64,000 bases of DNA, from the NCBI GenBank assembly GCA_902590345.1, contig CACIWK010000002.1, positions 62,001-126,000 of the forward strand, in the 5' to 3' direction. Shown here in pieces: positions 20,374 to 31,394 of this stretch (position 1 is the first letter of the stretch; every line of letters starts with the position of its first letter). The DNA comes from an uncultured Pelagibacteraceae bacterium (GTDB taxonomy: Bacteria; Pseudomonadota; Alphaproteobacteria; Pelagibacterales; AG-422-B15). The position numbers were made by a program, and so were the translations under genes. Under the pieces are notes generated by a model, which saw nothing but the letters and a program-made list of their open reading frames with translations, had not been told where the DNA came from and did not search any database.

Positions 20374-21258
20374 ATGTCTGATACAAAAATTATTGATGGT
20401 AAAATAATTGCAGCTGATCTCAGGGCTGAAACAGCTGTAAAGGTTGAGGATTTTAAAAATAAATTTAATAAAACTCCTACCCTTGCCGTTGTACTTGTAG
20501 GTGAAGATCCAGCCAGTCAAGTTTACGTGAATACAAAGTCTAAAATGGCCAAAGAGATAGGAATGGATGTCGAGGATCATTTTCTAGACACTACTGTATC
20601 TGAGGAAAAACTTTTGGAATTAATTGATAAACTCAACAATGATCAAAAAGTAAATGGAATTCTTGTCCAATTACCACTTCCATCACACATTGACTCAAGG
20701 GCTATTATTGATGCAATTGATCCAGTAAAGGATGCCGACGGTTTTCATGCGATAAACGTTGGTAGAAATTCAATAGGAGGTGATTTGTTGAGTAAAACCT
20801 TTACACCTTGCACACCCCTTGGATGTTACCTAATGCTAAAAAAAAGTATTCCTGATTTGAAAGGGATGCACGCCGTTATTATTGGGCGATCTAATATTGT
20901 TGGTAAACCAATGGCACAACTACTACTTGAAGAGTCATGTACAGTTACAATTGTACACTCTAAAACCAAAAACATTGAGGGAATTACAAAACAAGCTGAT
21001 ATTGTTGTTGCTGCAGTTGGACGTCCTTTAATGGTTAAAAAAGATTGGATTAAAAAAGGAGCTGTTGTGATTGATGTTGGTATTAATCGAGTAGATCATC
21101 CAGACAAATCGGGTAAAACCAAACTTGTTGGAGACGTAGATTACGATGACGTATTCAGTCTAGTATCAGCAATTACTCCTGTTCCAGGTGGTGTAGGTCC
21201 AATGACAATCGCGTGCTTATTAAAAAATACCGTAGATGCTGCATTTAGACAGCAGTAG
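20374..21258 (+). CDS. folD: Methylenetetrahydrofolate dehydrogenase/cyclohydrolase
   Basis: [54 protein letters not shown]. Confidence 0.96.
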   Translation: MSDTKIIDGKIIAADLRAETAVKVEDFKNKFNKTPTLAVVLVGEDPASQVYVNTKSKMAKEIGMDVEDHFLDTTVSEEKLLELIDKLNNDQKVNGILVQLPLPSHIDSRAIIDAIDPVKDADGFHAINVGRNSIGGDLLSKTFTPCTPLGCYLMLKKSIPDLKGMHAVIIGRSNIVGKPMAQLLLEESCTVTIVHSKTKNIEGITKQADIVVAAVGRPLMVKKDWIKKGAVVIDVGINRVDHPDKSGKTKLVGDVDYDDVFSLVSAITPVPGGVGPMTIACLLKNTVDAAFRQQ

Positions 21259-21259
21259 C

Positions 21260-22453
21260 TTATTTTTTTTCTCTTAATCTTAGAGCGTTTAACTTTATAA
21301 AACCTTCAGCATCTTTTTGAGAATAAACTTGATCTGACTCAAATGTTGCAAGATTTGGATTGTACAGGCTTAACGACGACTCCCTTCCAGTGATTATAGT
21401 GTTACCTTTAAAAAGCTTAAGTCTTACTTTACCCTCCACTTTTTCTTGTGATTTATCTATCATCGATTGCATCATCTCTCTTTCAGGAGAGAACCAATAA
21501 CCGTTGTAGACAAGCTCGGCATATTTAGGCGCCAACTCATCTTTCATGTGAGCAGCCTCTTTATCGAGCGTGATACTCTCAATAGCTCTGTGTGCGTGAT
21601 ATAGAATGGTTCCACCAGGAGTTTCGTAAATTCCTCTAGATTTCATTCCGATATATCTATTTTCAACGAGATCAACTCGTCCAATCCCATGTTTTCCACC
21701 AAGCTCATTAAGAGATTTCAATATTTCAAATGGTGTTAAAGTCTTTCCGTTGATTTCACAGGCATCACCTTTCTTAAATTCAATTGTTATTTCTTCTGCT
21801 TCGTCAGGCGCTTCTTCAGGTGAAACACTTCTTGTGTAAACATAATCAGGAGCTTCAACCCATGGATCTTCAAGAACCTTTCCTTCAGCAGAAGAGTGCA
21901 AAATATTTTCATCAATGCTAAATGGCTGTTCCCCTCTTTTATCTTTTGCTATTTCAATGCCGTGCTTATCAGCATATTCAACAAGCGATGTTCTTGATGA
22001 TAAATCCCACTCTCTCCAAGGACTGATTATTTTTATATCAGGCTTATGATAATAATATCCGAGCTCAAATCTAATTTGATCATTTCCTTTTCCTGTTGCG
22101 CCATGGGATACTGCATCGGCGTTAATCTGATTTGCAATCTCTATTTGTTTTTTTGCAATCAATGGTCGAGCGATAGAAGTTCCAAGTAAATAGTAGCCTT
22201 CATAAAGAGGATTAGCTCTAAACATGGGAAAAACATAATCACTCACAAATTCGTCTTTTAAATCTTCAATAAATATTTCTGCGGTACCTTGTTTTTCTGC
22301 TTTGGCTTTCACTAGTTCATAGTCCTCATCTTGACCTAGGTTTGCTGTAAAAGTTGCCACTTCACATTTATATGTTTCTTTTAGCCACCTTAAAATGACT
22401 GACGTATCCAAACCACCTGAGTATGCGAGAACAACTTTATTTATTTTATCCAT
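21260..22453 (-). CDS. argG: Argininosuccinate synthase
   Basis: [37 protein letters not shown]. Confidence 0.97.
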   Translation of the reverse strand: MDKINKVVLAYSGGLDTSVILRWLKETYKCEVATFTANLGQDEDYELVKAKAEKQGTAEIFIEDLKDEFVSDYVFPMFRANPLYEGYYLLGTSIARPLIAKKQIEIANQINADAVSHGATGKGNDQIRFELGYYYHKPDIKIISPWREWDLSSRTSLVEYADKHGIEIAKDKRGEQPFSIDENILHSSAEGKVLEDPWVEAPDYVYTRSVSPEEAPDEAEEITIEFKKGDACEINGKTLTPFEILKSLNELGGKHGIGRVDLVENRYIGMKSRGIYETPGGTILYHAHRAIESITLDKEAAHMKDELAPKYAELVYNGYWFSPEREMMQSMIDKSQEKVEGKVRLKLFKGNTIITGRESSLSLYNPNLATFESDQVYSQKDAEGFIKLNALRLREKK

Positions 22454-23543
22454 TTGCTATGAGTTCACTTTTTCTAATTTTTATACTGGAGGACTTTAAT
22501 TGACCACATGCAGCCATAATATCCTGTCCTCTGGTTTTTCTAACTGGGCTTGCATAACCTGCATTTTTAATTATGTCACTAAATTTCTTGATTTCTTCCT
22601 TACTAGAACATTCGTAAGGCGAATTAGGCCAAGGATTGAAAGGTATAAGATTTATTTTTGCAGGAATTCCAGAAATTAGCTTAACAAGTTCACGGGCATC
22701 TTGCGCTGTATCATTTACTCCCTTTAACATGACATATTCAAAAGTTATTCGTTTAGAATTTTTTGATCGAGGATATTCTCTACACGCCTTTATAAGATCC
22801 TTAAGAGGAAATTTCTTATTTATAGGAACAATATCATTTCTCAACTCATCGTTTGTTGCGTGCAAAGAAATTGCTAATCTTGAGTCAACTTCATGACCCC
22901 ATTTAATTATTTCAGGAACGATGCCAGAAGTGCTCAGAGTAATTCTTTTTGTAGATAATTGAATGCCTTCTTTGTCTCCCATAATTTCAGCGGCATTTTT
23001 AACATTCTCATAATTATAGAGAGGCTCTCCCATACCCATAAATACAATGTTTGAAATTTTACGATCTTTTCCATTCGGCCAATCTGAAAGATTGTCCTTT
23101 GCTAGAAGAAGTTGGGAAATAATTTCACTTGAAGTTAAATTACGAACTAATTTTTGAGTTCCAGTGAAACAAAACTTACAATTAAGTGTGCAGCCTACTT
23201 GTGATGAAACACATAACGTTCCCCGATTTTCTTCAGGGATAAAAACTGTTTCAATAAGGTTGCTATCATTTAATTTCAAAAGCCATTTTTGTGTTCCATC
23301 TTTTGATATTTGATGTGATTTTACTTTTGGTCTTCTAATAATAAAATGATCTTTTAGTTTATTTCTAAGGTCTTTTGAAATCGTTGTCATTTTATCAAAA
23401 TCAGTTTCACCTCTATAATAAAGCCAATGCCAAAGTTGTTTGGATCTAAATTTTTCTTTAGCTTGTATTAAATCTTTATTAATTAAAGTTTCAGATATTT
23501 CTTTAAGACTTAATCCTATTAAGTCTAGTTTATCTTCTGTCAT
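22446..23543 (-). CDS. rlmN: Dual-specificity 23S rRNA/tRNA adenine-C2 methyltransferase
   Basis: Radical [49 protein letters not shown]. Confidence 0.95.
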   Translation of the reverse strand: MTEDKLDLIGLSLKEISETLINKDLIQAKEKFRSKQLWHWLYYRGETDFDKMTTISKDLRNKLKDHFIIRRPKVKSHQISKDGTQKWLLKLNDSNLIETVFIPEENRGTLCVSSQVGCTLNCKFCFTGTQKLVRNLTSSEIISQLLLAKDNLSDWPNGKDRKISNIVFMGMGEPLYNYENVKNAAEIMGDKEGIQLSTKRITLSTSGIVPEIIKWGHEVDSRLAISLHATNDELRNDIVPINKKFPLKDLIKACREYPRSKNSKRITFEYVMLKGVNDTAQDARELVKLISGIPAKINLIPFNPWPNSPYECSSKEEIKKFSDIIKNAGYASPVRKTRGQDIMAACGQLKSSSIKIRKSELIANG

Positions 23544-23549
23544 TGTATT

Positions 23550-24068
23550 TTAAGAGCAGGCTTTGTCGATTGCTGCTAATGCTTTTGTAAATCCGATTAA
23601 AGAATATGTATCTGTAATTTTTGTTCCACGGCTTGAGATACTTTTAACTTTCACGCGCGCTCCATTTTTCATATCCTTGATCAGTTGCTTGCCGTTCTCA
23701 CCATCTGCTAGCCAAGCTCTTGATTCAACTGTAAAAAATTTGTAATTACTGCTACCAATATTCACTTCGACCATACTCTTAGGTTTGAAAGTAAAACCTG
23801 TATCTACACTTGGCTCATGAAAAGTCTTATCATCTTTAAAATTCGTAATCATCAGAGCATGCTCGCCTCGATTAAGATCTGACGGGTTTGTTGCTATCGG
23901 CTCTGATATGATATAGCAAATCTTTGCTGTACCATCTTTAAACTCTTTAGCTTGCCATGCACCACTTTTGCCAAATGAACCAAGATGGACTACGTCGATA
24001 ACTGCGAAAGCACTTATTGAACTCATCAGTAAAATTGATAGAATAAGCTTGAAATTTATTAATTTCAT
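23550..24068 (-). CDS. Invasion-associated locus B (IalB)-like exported protein
   Basis: Signal peptide; SFGKSGAWQAKEFKDGTAKICYIISEP. Confidence 0.72.
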   Translation of the reverse strand: MKLINFKLILSILLMSSISAFAVIDVVHLGSFGKSGAWQAKEFKDGTAKICYIISEPIATNPSDLNRGEHALMITNFKDDKTFHEPSVDTGFTFKPKSMVEVNIGSSNYKFFTVESRAWLADGENGKQLIKDMKNGARVKVKSISSRGTKITDTYSLIGFTKALAAIDKACS

Positions 24069-24098
24069 AACCGCTAATTTATATCGAGATTCACAATT

Positions 24099-25118
24099 AT
24101 GAAAGCAATTGTTTGTAAAGAATTTGGCCCTCCAAGCTCACTTGTCTACGAGGATGTTGATTTACCTGAACTTAAAAAGAGTCAAATTATGATAGATGTT
24201 CACTCTGCAGGAGTTAATTTTCCAGATACTTTAATCATTCAAGATAAATACCAAGTTAAACCTCCTCTTCCTTTTTCGCCAGGAGGTGAGATTTCAGGTG
24301 TCATTAGTGCTGTTGGAGAAAGTGTTATTGATTGGAAAGTTGGTGATGAGGTAGTTGCTATGATAGGTTTTGGTGGTTTTAGGGAACAAGTAATAACAAG
24401 TCCATCCAACATATTTCGAAAACCAAGCAGTATGGATTTTACTACAGCTTCTTGTTTTACATTAACTTACGGTACATCACACTACGCTCTAAAAAACCGT
24501 GGTCAACTTAAGGAGGGTGAAAATTTACTTGTTCTAGGTGCTGCTGGTGGTGTTGGTATATCTGCTGTTGAAATTGGAAAAGCAATGGGTGCAAGAGTCA
24601 TAGCTGGTGCATCTTCTGATGAAAAATTAGAAGTATGCAAAGAGTATGGAGCTGATGAAGTCATTAATTATGGAAACTATGATTTAACCAATCGAGATCA
24701 TGTGAAAGAATTTAGAGCAGAAATTTCAAAAGCAACTGGTGGCAAAGGACCAGATGTGATTTACGACCCAGTTGGGGCTGATTTCACTGAGCCTGCTTTA
24801 AGAAGTATTGCATGGAATGGACGCTTCTTGGTTATAGGTTGGGCTGCGGGTTATATTCCAAAAATACCAATGAACTTGTACTTAATCAAAGGCTGTTCTG
24901 CTGTTGGTGTATTTTGGGGTCAATTTACAGCTTTAGAGCCACAGGAGCATTTAGCTAACATGAAACAACTTACCGGTTGGTATGAGGAGGGAAAATTAAA
25001 AGCTCCTGTCACAGAAATTCTTCCACTTGAAAGAGGACAAGAGGCACTTGAGACAATTCTTGCTAGAAAAGCTACTGGCAAGATTGCGCTAACAACTTCT
25101 TTTTATAAATCTCAGTAA
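24099..25118 (+). CDS. NADPH:quinone oxidoreductase family zinc-independent MDR protein
   Basis: GGEISGVISAVGESV, LVLGAAGGVGISAVEIGKAMGARVIAGASS. Confidence 0.9.
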   Translation: MKAIVCKEFGPPSSLVYEDVDLPELKKSQIMIDVHSAGVNFPDTLIIQDKYQVKPPLPFSPGGEISGVISAVGESVIDWKVGDEVVAMIGFGGFREQVITSPSNIFRKPSSMDFTTASCFTLTYGTSHYALKNRGQLKEGENLLVLGAAGGVGISAVEIGKAMGARVIAGASSDEKLEVCKEYGADEVINYGNYDLTNRDHVKEFRAEISKATGGKGPDVIYDPVGADFTEPALRSIAWNGRFLVIGWAAGYIPKIPMNLYLIKGCSAVGVFWGQFTALEPQEHLANMKQLTGWYEEGKLKAPVTEILPLERGQEALETILARKATGKIALTTSFYKSQ

Positions 25119-25119
25119 T

Positions 25120-25407
25120 TTACTTACTTTTCTTATTCATTTCACTGGCCATATCCAGGTCTAGACTTGTCACTCCACCAGCATCGTGAGTTGATAAAGT
25201 AACTTCCACAGTACTATAGACGTTAAACCATTCCGGATGATGGTCTTTTTTTTCTGCATAAATTGCCATTGCCGTCATCCACCCAAAAGCTTCTTGAAAG
25301 TTATCAAATTTAAATGTTTTTGTTATAGCACTTCGGCCTTTTACCATCTTCCATCCAGAAAATCTTTTTAATTTTTTAGTAAGTTCGGATTTAGAGATTC
25401 TTTTCAT
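25120..25407 (-). CDS. phhB: 4a-hydroxytetrahydrobiopterin dehydratase
   Basis: FQEAFGWMTAMAIYAEKKDHHPEWFNVYSTVEVTLSTHDAGGVTSLD. Confidence 0.93.
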   Translation of the reverse strand: MKRISKSELTKKLKRFSGWKMVKGRSAITKTFKFDNFQEAFGWMTAMAIYAEKKDHHPEWFNVYSTVEVTLSTHDAGGVTSLDLDMASEMNKKSK

Positions 25408-26462
25408 TATGGTGCAGGATTTGGAATTTCTTTATGAATACTTCTTATCTCATTTATAATTTCTTTTGTTATATCAAGGTCAACACTGTCTATACATGTT
25501 TTTAACTGTTCCATTGTAGTCGCTCCAATAATTGTAGACGTAACAAAGGGTTGAATATTACAAAATTGAATCGCAAGTTGAGCGGGATCAATTTCGTATT
25601 TTTTTGCAAGATTTACATACATTTCAATTGCTTGTTGTGTCTTATCTCCTTTGTATCTCATCATTAAAGGACCGTCACCAAATAGAGCGAGTCTTGAACC
25701 TTGAGGCATCTGTCCACCTAAATATTTTCCAGTTAATGTTCCTTGTGCTAAAGGCGAGTAAGCAAGTAAACCGACTTGTTCATGCATTGCAACTTCAGAT
25801 AAACCAATTTCAAAACCTCTATTAACAAGGTTATAAGCATTCTGTATTGATGCCACACGTGGAAGAGATTTAGTTTCAGCGAGCTCTAAATATTTCATCG
25901 TTCCCCACGGCGTTTCATTAGATAAGCCAATCTGCCTTACTTTTCCTTGCTTGACTAATTCACCAAGGGCTTCAAGAGTTTCCTCTAATGGAATTGAGTC
26001 AGATGTATCCATATGTTTGTATTCAAGTCTTCCTGAAAATGCACCAAATGGTCTGTCGGGCCAATGCACTTGGTAGAGATCAATGTAATCTGTTTGAAGT
26101 CTTTTGAGACTTTGCTCAACTGCATAGAAAACATGTTCTTTTGATAGTCGAGGTATTTCCTCATTTTCTCTTAACCATGACATCCCGGAACGACCAGCAA
26201 CTTTAGTTGCAAGTACAACTTTATCTCTGTTGCCTCTCGCTTTGAACCAAGTGCCAATATATTTTTCAGTTAAACCCTGAGTTTCAGCTTTTGTGGGAAC
26301 AGCATATATTTCAGCAGTATCAATAAAATTTACTTCGTGGTCTAAGGAGTAATCCAACTGATCGTGAGCATCAGCTTCAGTATTCTGTTCTCCCCAAGTC
26401 ATAGTGCCTAAGCATATCAAGCTTACATCAATATCTGATCTGCCTAGTTTTCTGTATTCCAT
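25407..26462 (-). CDS. Aldo/keto reductase (Tas-like)
   Basis: MEYRKLGRSDIDVSLICLGTMTWGEQNTEADAHDQLD; LYQVHWPDRP. Confidence 0.93.
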   Translation of the reverse strand: MEYRKLGRSDIDVSLICLGTMTWGEQNTEADAHDQLDYSLDHEVNFIDTAEIYAVPTKAETQGLTEKYIGTWFKARGNRDKVVLATKVAGRSGMSWLRENEEIPRLSKEHVFYAVEQSLKRLQTDYIDLYQVHWPDRPFGAFSGRLEYKHMDTSDSIPLEETLEALGELVKQGKVRQIGLSNETPWGTMKYLELAETKSLPRVASIQNAYNLVNRGFEIGLSEVAMHEQVGLLAYSPLAQGTLTGKYLGGQMPQGSRLALFGDGPLMMRYKGDKTQQAIEMYVNLAKKYEIDPAQLAIQFCNIQPFVTSTIIGATTMEQLKTCIDSVDLDITKEIINEIRSIHKEIPNPAP

Positions 26463-27472
26463 TACTTTGTAATAAGTCCAAGTTCTTCAAATTGTTTTAC
26501 AGTTTGGATGATTGCCTCATCTGCACTTTCGAAATTAAATTTTAAAATATTTTTAGCGTTTTCGGAATTAGTAAATTTTGTTTTACCAACAAAGCCTGAT
26601 ATTGCCCCAGCTTCTTTACTAAATAACCCTAGAAATTTCATTAAAATATTTGGAGCCTCTATTGAAGGGGCTTTTTTATAACCATGTTCCCTTAAAAGTT
26701 TATTCATATCAGATAGCCACATACATTTTTCTGCAAGGATGAATCTTTTTCCACTCGCATCTGGATGTACCATTGCTTCAACATGTGCTCTTGCTGTATC
26801 TTTAACAGTAACCCAACCAAAATGAACTTTTGGTACAACAGGGTAGGAGCCATCCAACATTCTTTGAATAAATACATTTGAAGTCCCAACGTCATCAGAT
26901 AATGATGGACCTATTACTAAAGTAGGGTTTATTGCAACAGCTTCCATTTTTTTATCATCATCAAGACCATTCAAGTAAGACCACATCTCTTTTTCAGCAA
27001 TTGCCTTACTTTTGTTGTAGGCACCAATATTTTGACTTGGATCAGTCCAATGACTCTCGTCATATATTTTTTCTTCATTGCCATAGCCCACAGCTGAGAA
27101 TGATGAAGTCATGACAAATCTTTTAACCTTATTCTTTATTGAGCTTTTAAGTGCTCTTAAAAGACCTTCCTTGGCCGGCTTAATGATCTCATTGTCATCA
27201 TCTGGAGCCTTGTCGGTTAGTGGAGATGCAACGTGCAATACATATGTACAGCCAGCAACCGCCTCATCCCATCCTTCATCCTTTAGCAGGTCTAATTTAC
27301 AAAACTCTAAATTATTTTTTGCATCAACTTCATTAGCTATTGCTTGTCTTACTTCTGCTTCACGATTTTCAGAGCGTAAAGACGTTCTAACTGAATACCC
27401 TTTTTTGAGTAATTCAGCTATGCAATGCTGAGCAATGTAACCTGATCCTCCTGTGACTAAAACCTTCTCCAC
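26462..27472 (-). CDS. NAD-dependent epimerase/dehydratase, dihydroflavonol reductase-like
   Basis: VLVTGGSGYIAQHCIAELLKKGYSVRTSLR, VLHVASPL, YNKSKAIAEKEMW. Confidence 0.9.
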   Translation of the reverse strand: MEKVLVTGGSGYIAQHCIAELLKKGYSVRTSLRSENREAEVRQAIANEVDAKNNLEFCKLDLLKDEGWDEAVAGCTYVLHVASPLTDKAPDDDNEIIKPAKEGLLRALKSSIKNKVKRFVMTSSFSAVGYGNEEKIYDESHWTDPSQNIGAYNKSKAIAEKEMWSYLNGLDDDKKMEAVAINPTLVIGPSLSDDVGTSNVFIQRMLDGSYPVVPKVHFGWVTVKDTARAHVEAMVHPDASGKRFILAEKCMWLSDMNKLLREHGYKKAPSIEAPNILMKFLGLFSKEAGAISGFVGKTKFTNSENAKNILKFNFESADEAIIQTVKQFEELGLITK

Positions 27473-27547
27473 TTAAACCCCTAAGTATCTGTATTAACTT
27501 AATAAAATCTTAGTAAATAATTACTTGTATTGATTACCTTTATGATT

Positions 27548-27563
27548 ATGTATTAAAATACAT
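27548..27563. promoter_or_regulatory. Palindrome ATGTATT-AA-AATACAT upstream of the BI-1 gene
   Basis: 7-bp perfect arms read directly, 29 bp before the start codon. Confidence 0.3.
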
Positions 27564-27592
27564 ATAACAATTTTTACAAGAGGTTTTTAAAT

Positions 27593-28327
27593 ATGGATTA
27601 TCAAACTAGAGCTCAATCAACGCCAGCAATCGACGAAGGTCTAAGGCAATATATGATGAGTGTTTATAATTACATGGCATCTGGTTTGGCCTTAACAGGT
27701 TTGGTTGCATATATGTTATTTCAAGCAACGGCGGTAATGGGTCCAACAGGAGAAATTGTTGGCCTCACAAACTTAGGCGTGACCCTTTATACTGGTCCAA
27801 TGATGTGGGTAGTCGCATTAGCGCCTCTTGGTATTGTTATGTACATGAGTTTTGGAATAAGAGGAATGTCTGCATCCCGAGCTCAGACAATGTTCTGGGT
27901 ATTTGCATTTTTAATGGGTTTATCACTCTCAACAATCTTTTTAACTTATACAGGCGCAAGTATAGCACGAGTGTTCTTTATAACTGCAAGTACATTTGGC
28001 GCAATGAGTATATATGGTTACACAACAAAAAGAGATTTAACTAATTTTGGATCTTTTTTATTTATGGGACTGATTGGAATCATAATTGCATCAATTGTAA
28101 ATATATTCATGCAATCACCAGCATTATATTATGGTATATCTATTTTAGGTGTTTTAATTTTTGTTGGCTTAACAGCTTATGATACTCAAAAGATTAAAAA
28201 TATGTATATGGCGTATGATAGCGGAGAAGTTGCTGCTAAAAAAGCTATCATGGGAGCATTAACACTTTATCTTGATTTTATAAATCTATTTATAATGTTA
28301 CTGAGACTTTTTGGTCAAAGAAGATAA
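27593..28327 (+). CDS. Bax inhibitor-1/YccA family membrane protein
   Basis: VYNYMASGLALTGLVAYM, GLTAYDTQKIKNMY, ALTLYLDFINLFIMLLRLFG. Confidence 0.95.
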   Translation: MDYQTRAQSTPAIDEGLRQYMMSVYNYMASGLALTGLVAYMLFQATAVMGPTGEIVGLTNLGVTLYTGPMMWVVALAPLGIVMYMSFGIRGMSASRAQTMFWVFAFLMGLSLSTIFLTYTGASIARVFFITASTFGAMSIYGYTTKRDLTNFGSFLFMGLIGIIIASIVNIFMQSPALYYGISILGVLIFVGLTAYDTQKIKNMYMAYDSGEVAAKKAIMGALTLYLDFINLFIMLLRLFGQRR

Positions 28328-28329
28328 AA

Positions 28330-28683
28330 TCAGGCTATACGTTTTACTGAAACTTTAAGATATTTTGTAATATCTGATAGGTGTTTACTTTCCTTGATTT
28401 TTTTATTATTAAAATCCATTAATGTGAATGATACATGCTTTCCTTTATTTTTATTTTTAATTATTCTTAAAAAAGCATTCTCGAAAGTACTCCGATAAAT
28501 TGAAAAAACAGCATTGTATTTTCCATGATCTATTGCATAGTCTTTCCAATGTCCTTGACTGACTTTTTGAGCGTAAACAGAAAGTATGAGATTAAGTTCA
28601 TTTTTATGAAAGCTAGTAAACTTATTTTTTGATCGATTAGAGCTTTTAAAGTTTAAATTTGGACTAATGTAATGTATTGTCAT
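28330..28683 (-). CDS. DUF2794-like protein
   Basis: FHKNELNLILSVYAQKVSQGHWKDYAIDHGKYNAVFSIYRS resembles the DUF2794 core. Confidence 0.75.
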   Translation of the reverse strand: MTIHYISPNLNFKSSNRSKNKFTSFHKNELNLILSVYAQKVSQGHWKDYAIDHGKYNAVFSIYRSTFENAFLRIIKNKNKGKHVSFTLMDFNNKKIKESKHLSDITKYLKVSVKRIA

Positions 28684-28763
28684 TGTTATCCTATGTTACC
28701 TTGGAAAAAGTAAAAAAAACAATGAAAATAGGGAAAAATTCACGATAACATCACCTAAATCAC

Positions 28764-28791
28764 CTTGAATTTCGATGAATACTTCCAATAT
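28764..28791 (+). promoter_or_regulatory. Candidate heat-shock sigma-32 promoter for htpG
   Basis: CTTGAA (28764-28769), 15-nt spacer, CCAATAT (28785-28791), 20 bp before the htpG ATG. Confidence 0.45.
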
Positions 28792-28811
28792 AGTTTCTGA
28801 GAATAAAAATT

Positions 28812-30695
28812 ATGCCTAAATCAGAAAAATTAGAGTTTCAAACTGAGGTCAGTCAATTACTCAAATTGATGATAAATTCTGTCTACTCGGAAAAAGAAGT
28901 ATTTATTAGAGAGCTTATATCAAATGCTTCGGATGCATGTGATAAATTAAGATACCTATCAAATACTAAAGAAAAACTTATCAAAGATGATCCTAATTTC
29001 AAAATTCAGATAAATATTGATAAAAAAAACAATCTAATCACAATTTCCGATAACGGTATTGGAATGAATAAAAAGGATCTTGTTTCTAACCTTGGAACAA
29101 TTGCACGCTCTGGTACTGCACATTTTTTAAAAGAACTGTCTGAGTCTAAAACAAAAGACCTTTCACTCATTGGTCAATTTGGTGTCGGTTTTTACTCTGC
29201 TTTTATGGTTGCTTCACAAACTAAAGTTACTACACGCAAAGCTGGAGAAAATAAACTTTGGATCTGGAAGTCTGACGGAGAAAGCAGCTTTACTATTGAG
29301 GAGAGTGAAGACTCAAATCTTCTAGAGTCGAATAGAGGAACCTCAATAGAACTTACCTTAACGAAGGAGTCTAAAGAGTATTTAGACAAAGATAGAATTG
29401 AAAATATAATTAAAAGATATTCAGATCATATAAGTATTCCAATTTATGTGAGCGATGGCTCTGAAAAAAAAGATGAAAAAGTTGACTCTGTTAATTCTGC
29501 ATCAGCTATCTGGACGCGACCTAAAAATAAAATTACTGAGGAACAATATAAAGAGTTCTATAATCACGTAGGACAGATGTTCGATGATCCTTGGATGACA
29601 GCTCATTATAAGGCTGAAGGAAAAATTGAATATACTGTATTAAATTTTATTCCATCAACTAAACCTTTTGATCTTTATGATCCAGCAAGAGAAAACAGGC
29701 TTAAACTTTATGTTAAAAGAGTATTTATCACAGATAATTGTCCAGAATTGATTCCTCCTTATTTTCGATTTCTAAGAGGTATCATTGATTCAGAAGACCT
29801 TCCGTTAAACATAAGTCGTGAAATGCTTCAAAACAACCCAGTCGTTACGAAAATAAGATCATCTCTAGTTAAAAGAACAATTTCTGATCTCAAAAAAAAG
29901 ATTGATAAAGACAGGGAGTCGTATGAAAAATTCTGGGAAAATTTTGGTCCAGTACTAAAAGAGGGAATTTATGAGGATTTTGAGAGAAAAGACTCAATTC
30001 TAGAAATATCATTATTCAAGAATTCAAAATCAAAAAAACTCATTACATTAAATGAATACATAGAGTCGATGGGCAAAAAACAAAAGGATATTTATTTTAT
30101 GACCGGCGATAGTTATGAAAACATTATAAATAATCCGAGTTTAGAGGGTTATAGGTCAAGAGATATTAATGTACTTATATTGGATGACCCCGTAGATAGC
30201 TTTTGGACCTCATCAACCCCGTTATATCAGGAGAAGAGTTTTAAATCTGTTACAAGGGGAATGGATGATCTAAATAAAATTGATGGAGAAAAGAAAGATG
30301 ATAAAAATGAAAAATCTGTTGAGCCATTAATTAATCTACTAAAAGAAAAACTAAAGGAAAAAGTTAAAGACGTTAGAGTTTCCTCAAGACTTACGGATAG
30401 TCCTGTATGTCTTGTAAGCGATGAAGGGGCAATGGATCCCCAGCTTGAAAAAATACTTCAGCAGCACAATCAACTCAATCAGGGTCTTTCTCTTAAAGTT
30501 ATGGAAATTAACCCTCAACATAAACTTATCAAAAAACTTGCTAAAATGAGTAAAGATAAATCATCAATTAGTGAAGTAGAGAATATTTCAATTTTACTCT
30601 ACGAACAATCCAAGATTCTTGATGGTGAAAAGCCATCCGATCCTGTTGAATTTTCAAAAAAACTTATCGAAACTATTACTTCATCGATAAATTAA
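28812..30695 (+). CDS. htpG: Molecular chaperone HtpG (Hsp90)
   Basis: SVYSEKEVFIRELISNASDACDKLRY, GQFGVGFYSAFMVA, NISREMLQNN. Confidence 0.97.
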   Translation: MPKSEKLEFQTEVSQLLKLMINSVYSEKEVFIRELISNASDACDKLRYLSNTKEKLIKDDPNFKIQINIDKKNNLITISDNGIGMNKKDLVSNLGTIARSGTAHFLKELSESKTKDLSLIGQFGVGFYSAFMVASQTKVTTRKAGENKLWIWKSDGESSFTIEESEDSNLLESNRGTSIELTLTKESKEYLDKDRIENIIKRYSDHISIPIYVSDGSEKKDEKVDSVNSASAIWTRPKNKITEEQYKEFYNHVGQMFDDPWMTAHYKAEGKIEYTVLNFIPSTKPFDLYDPARENRLKLYVKRVFITDNCPELIPPYFRFLRGIIDSEDLPLNISREMLQNNPVVTKIRSSLVKRTISDLKKKIDKDRESYEKFWENFGPVLKEGIYEDFERKDSILEISLFKNSKSKKLITLNEYIESMGKKQKDIYFMTGDSYENIINNPSLEGYRSRDINVLILDDPVDSFWTSSTPLYQEKSFKSVTRGMDDLNKIDGEKKDDKNEKSVEPLINLLKEKLKEKVKDVRVSSRLTDSPVCLVSDEGAMDPQLEKILQQHNQLNQGLSLKVMEINPQHKLIKKLAKMSKDKSSISEVENISILLYEQSKILDGEKPSDPVEFSKKLIETITSSIN

Positions 30696-30753
30696 ATCTA
30701 AAATTAAGACTCCAATACTTTAAAATAATGATTATAATCTTAAGAAAACTTTT

Positions 30754-31392
30754 GTGAGGTATATAATGAAAACATTTATAAGGTCTTTATCTGTTGGTCT
30801 GCTAGCTGCATTTATAACTTTTAGCGCAAATTCTGTTGAGTTGAATGAAGTTGAAATTTATGAAGGTTCAATAAAAGGCGTATATAGTGTAACAAATTTA
30901 CCTCTACTTCCAGGAACTTGGAAAGTTGATGATATAGAAAAATCAGGAAGTATTAACTCTGGAAATTTTTATGTTTATGTAACAATGATACCATCTGACG
31001 CGGATGATGAAACGCGGAGATATAATGATATAATTTTCTATGCAATATTAGGATCGAAGTCTGAAGAAACAAGTTATAGGAAAACTTTTTACGGTTGTGA
31101 GGGTGGTCTTTATTCTTTAGAAGGTTCAATCATACAAATCGACTCACGTGGATCTGCAAATTTTGAAGAATATTGCAATACTTATCAAACTGAGTTTGAT
31201 TCATTTAACTTTTTCTATACTGACTGCTCCGATGTGTGCGTTGAAGTCGGTATTAATCTAGATAGTAATAATTACAAAAACGATCGTAAAAGTTTTGAAG
31301 AAATAACAGAATTACTATCCCAAAATGTAAGAAAAATTGTAAAGTCTGGGAACGGATCCCTTGATTTTCTAAACGGTTATAGAATAAATTAA
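30754..31392 (+). CDS. Hypothetical exported protein
   Basis: 212 aa, N-terminal signal peptide MKTFIRSLSVGLLAAFITFSANSVE; several Cys; no family recognised. Confidence 0.5.
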   Translation: MRYIMKTFIRSLSVGLLAAFITFSANSVELNEVEIYEGSIKGVYSVTNLPLLPGTWKVDDIEKSGSINSGNFYVYVTMIPSDADDETRRYNDIIFYAILGSKSEETSYRKTFYGCEGGLYSLEGSIIQIDSRGSANFEEYCNTYQTEFDSFNFFYTDCSDVCVEVGINLDSNNYKNDRKSFEEITELLSQNVRKIVKSGNGSLDFLNGYRIN

Positions 31393-31394
31393 TA

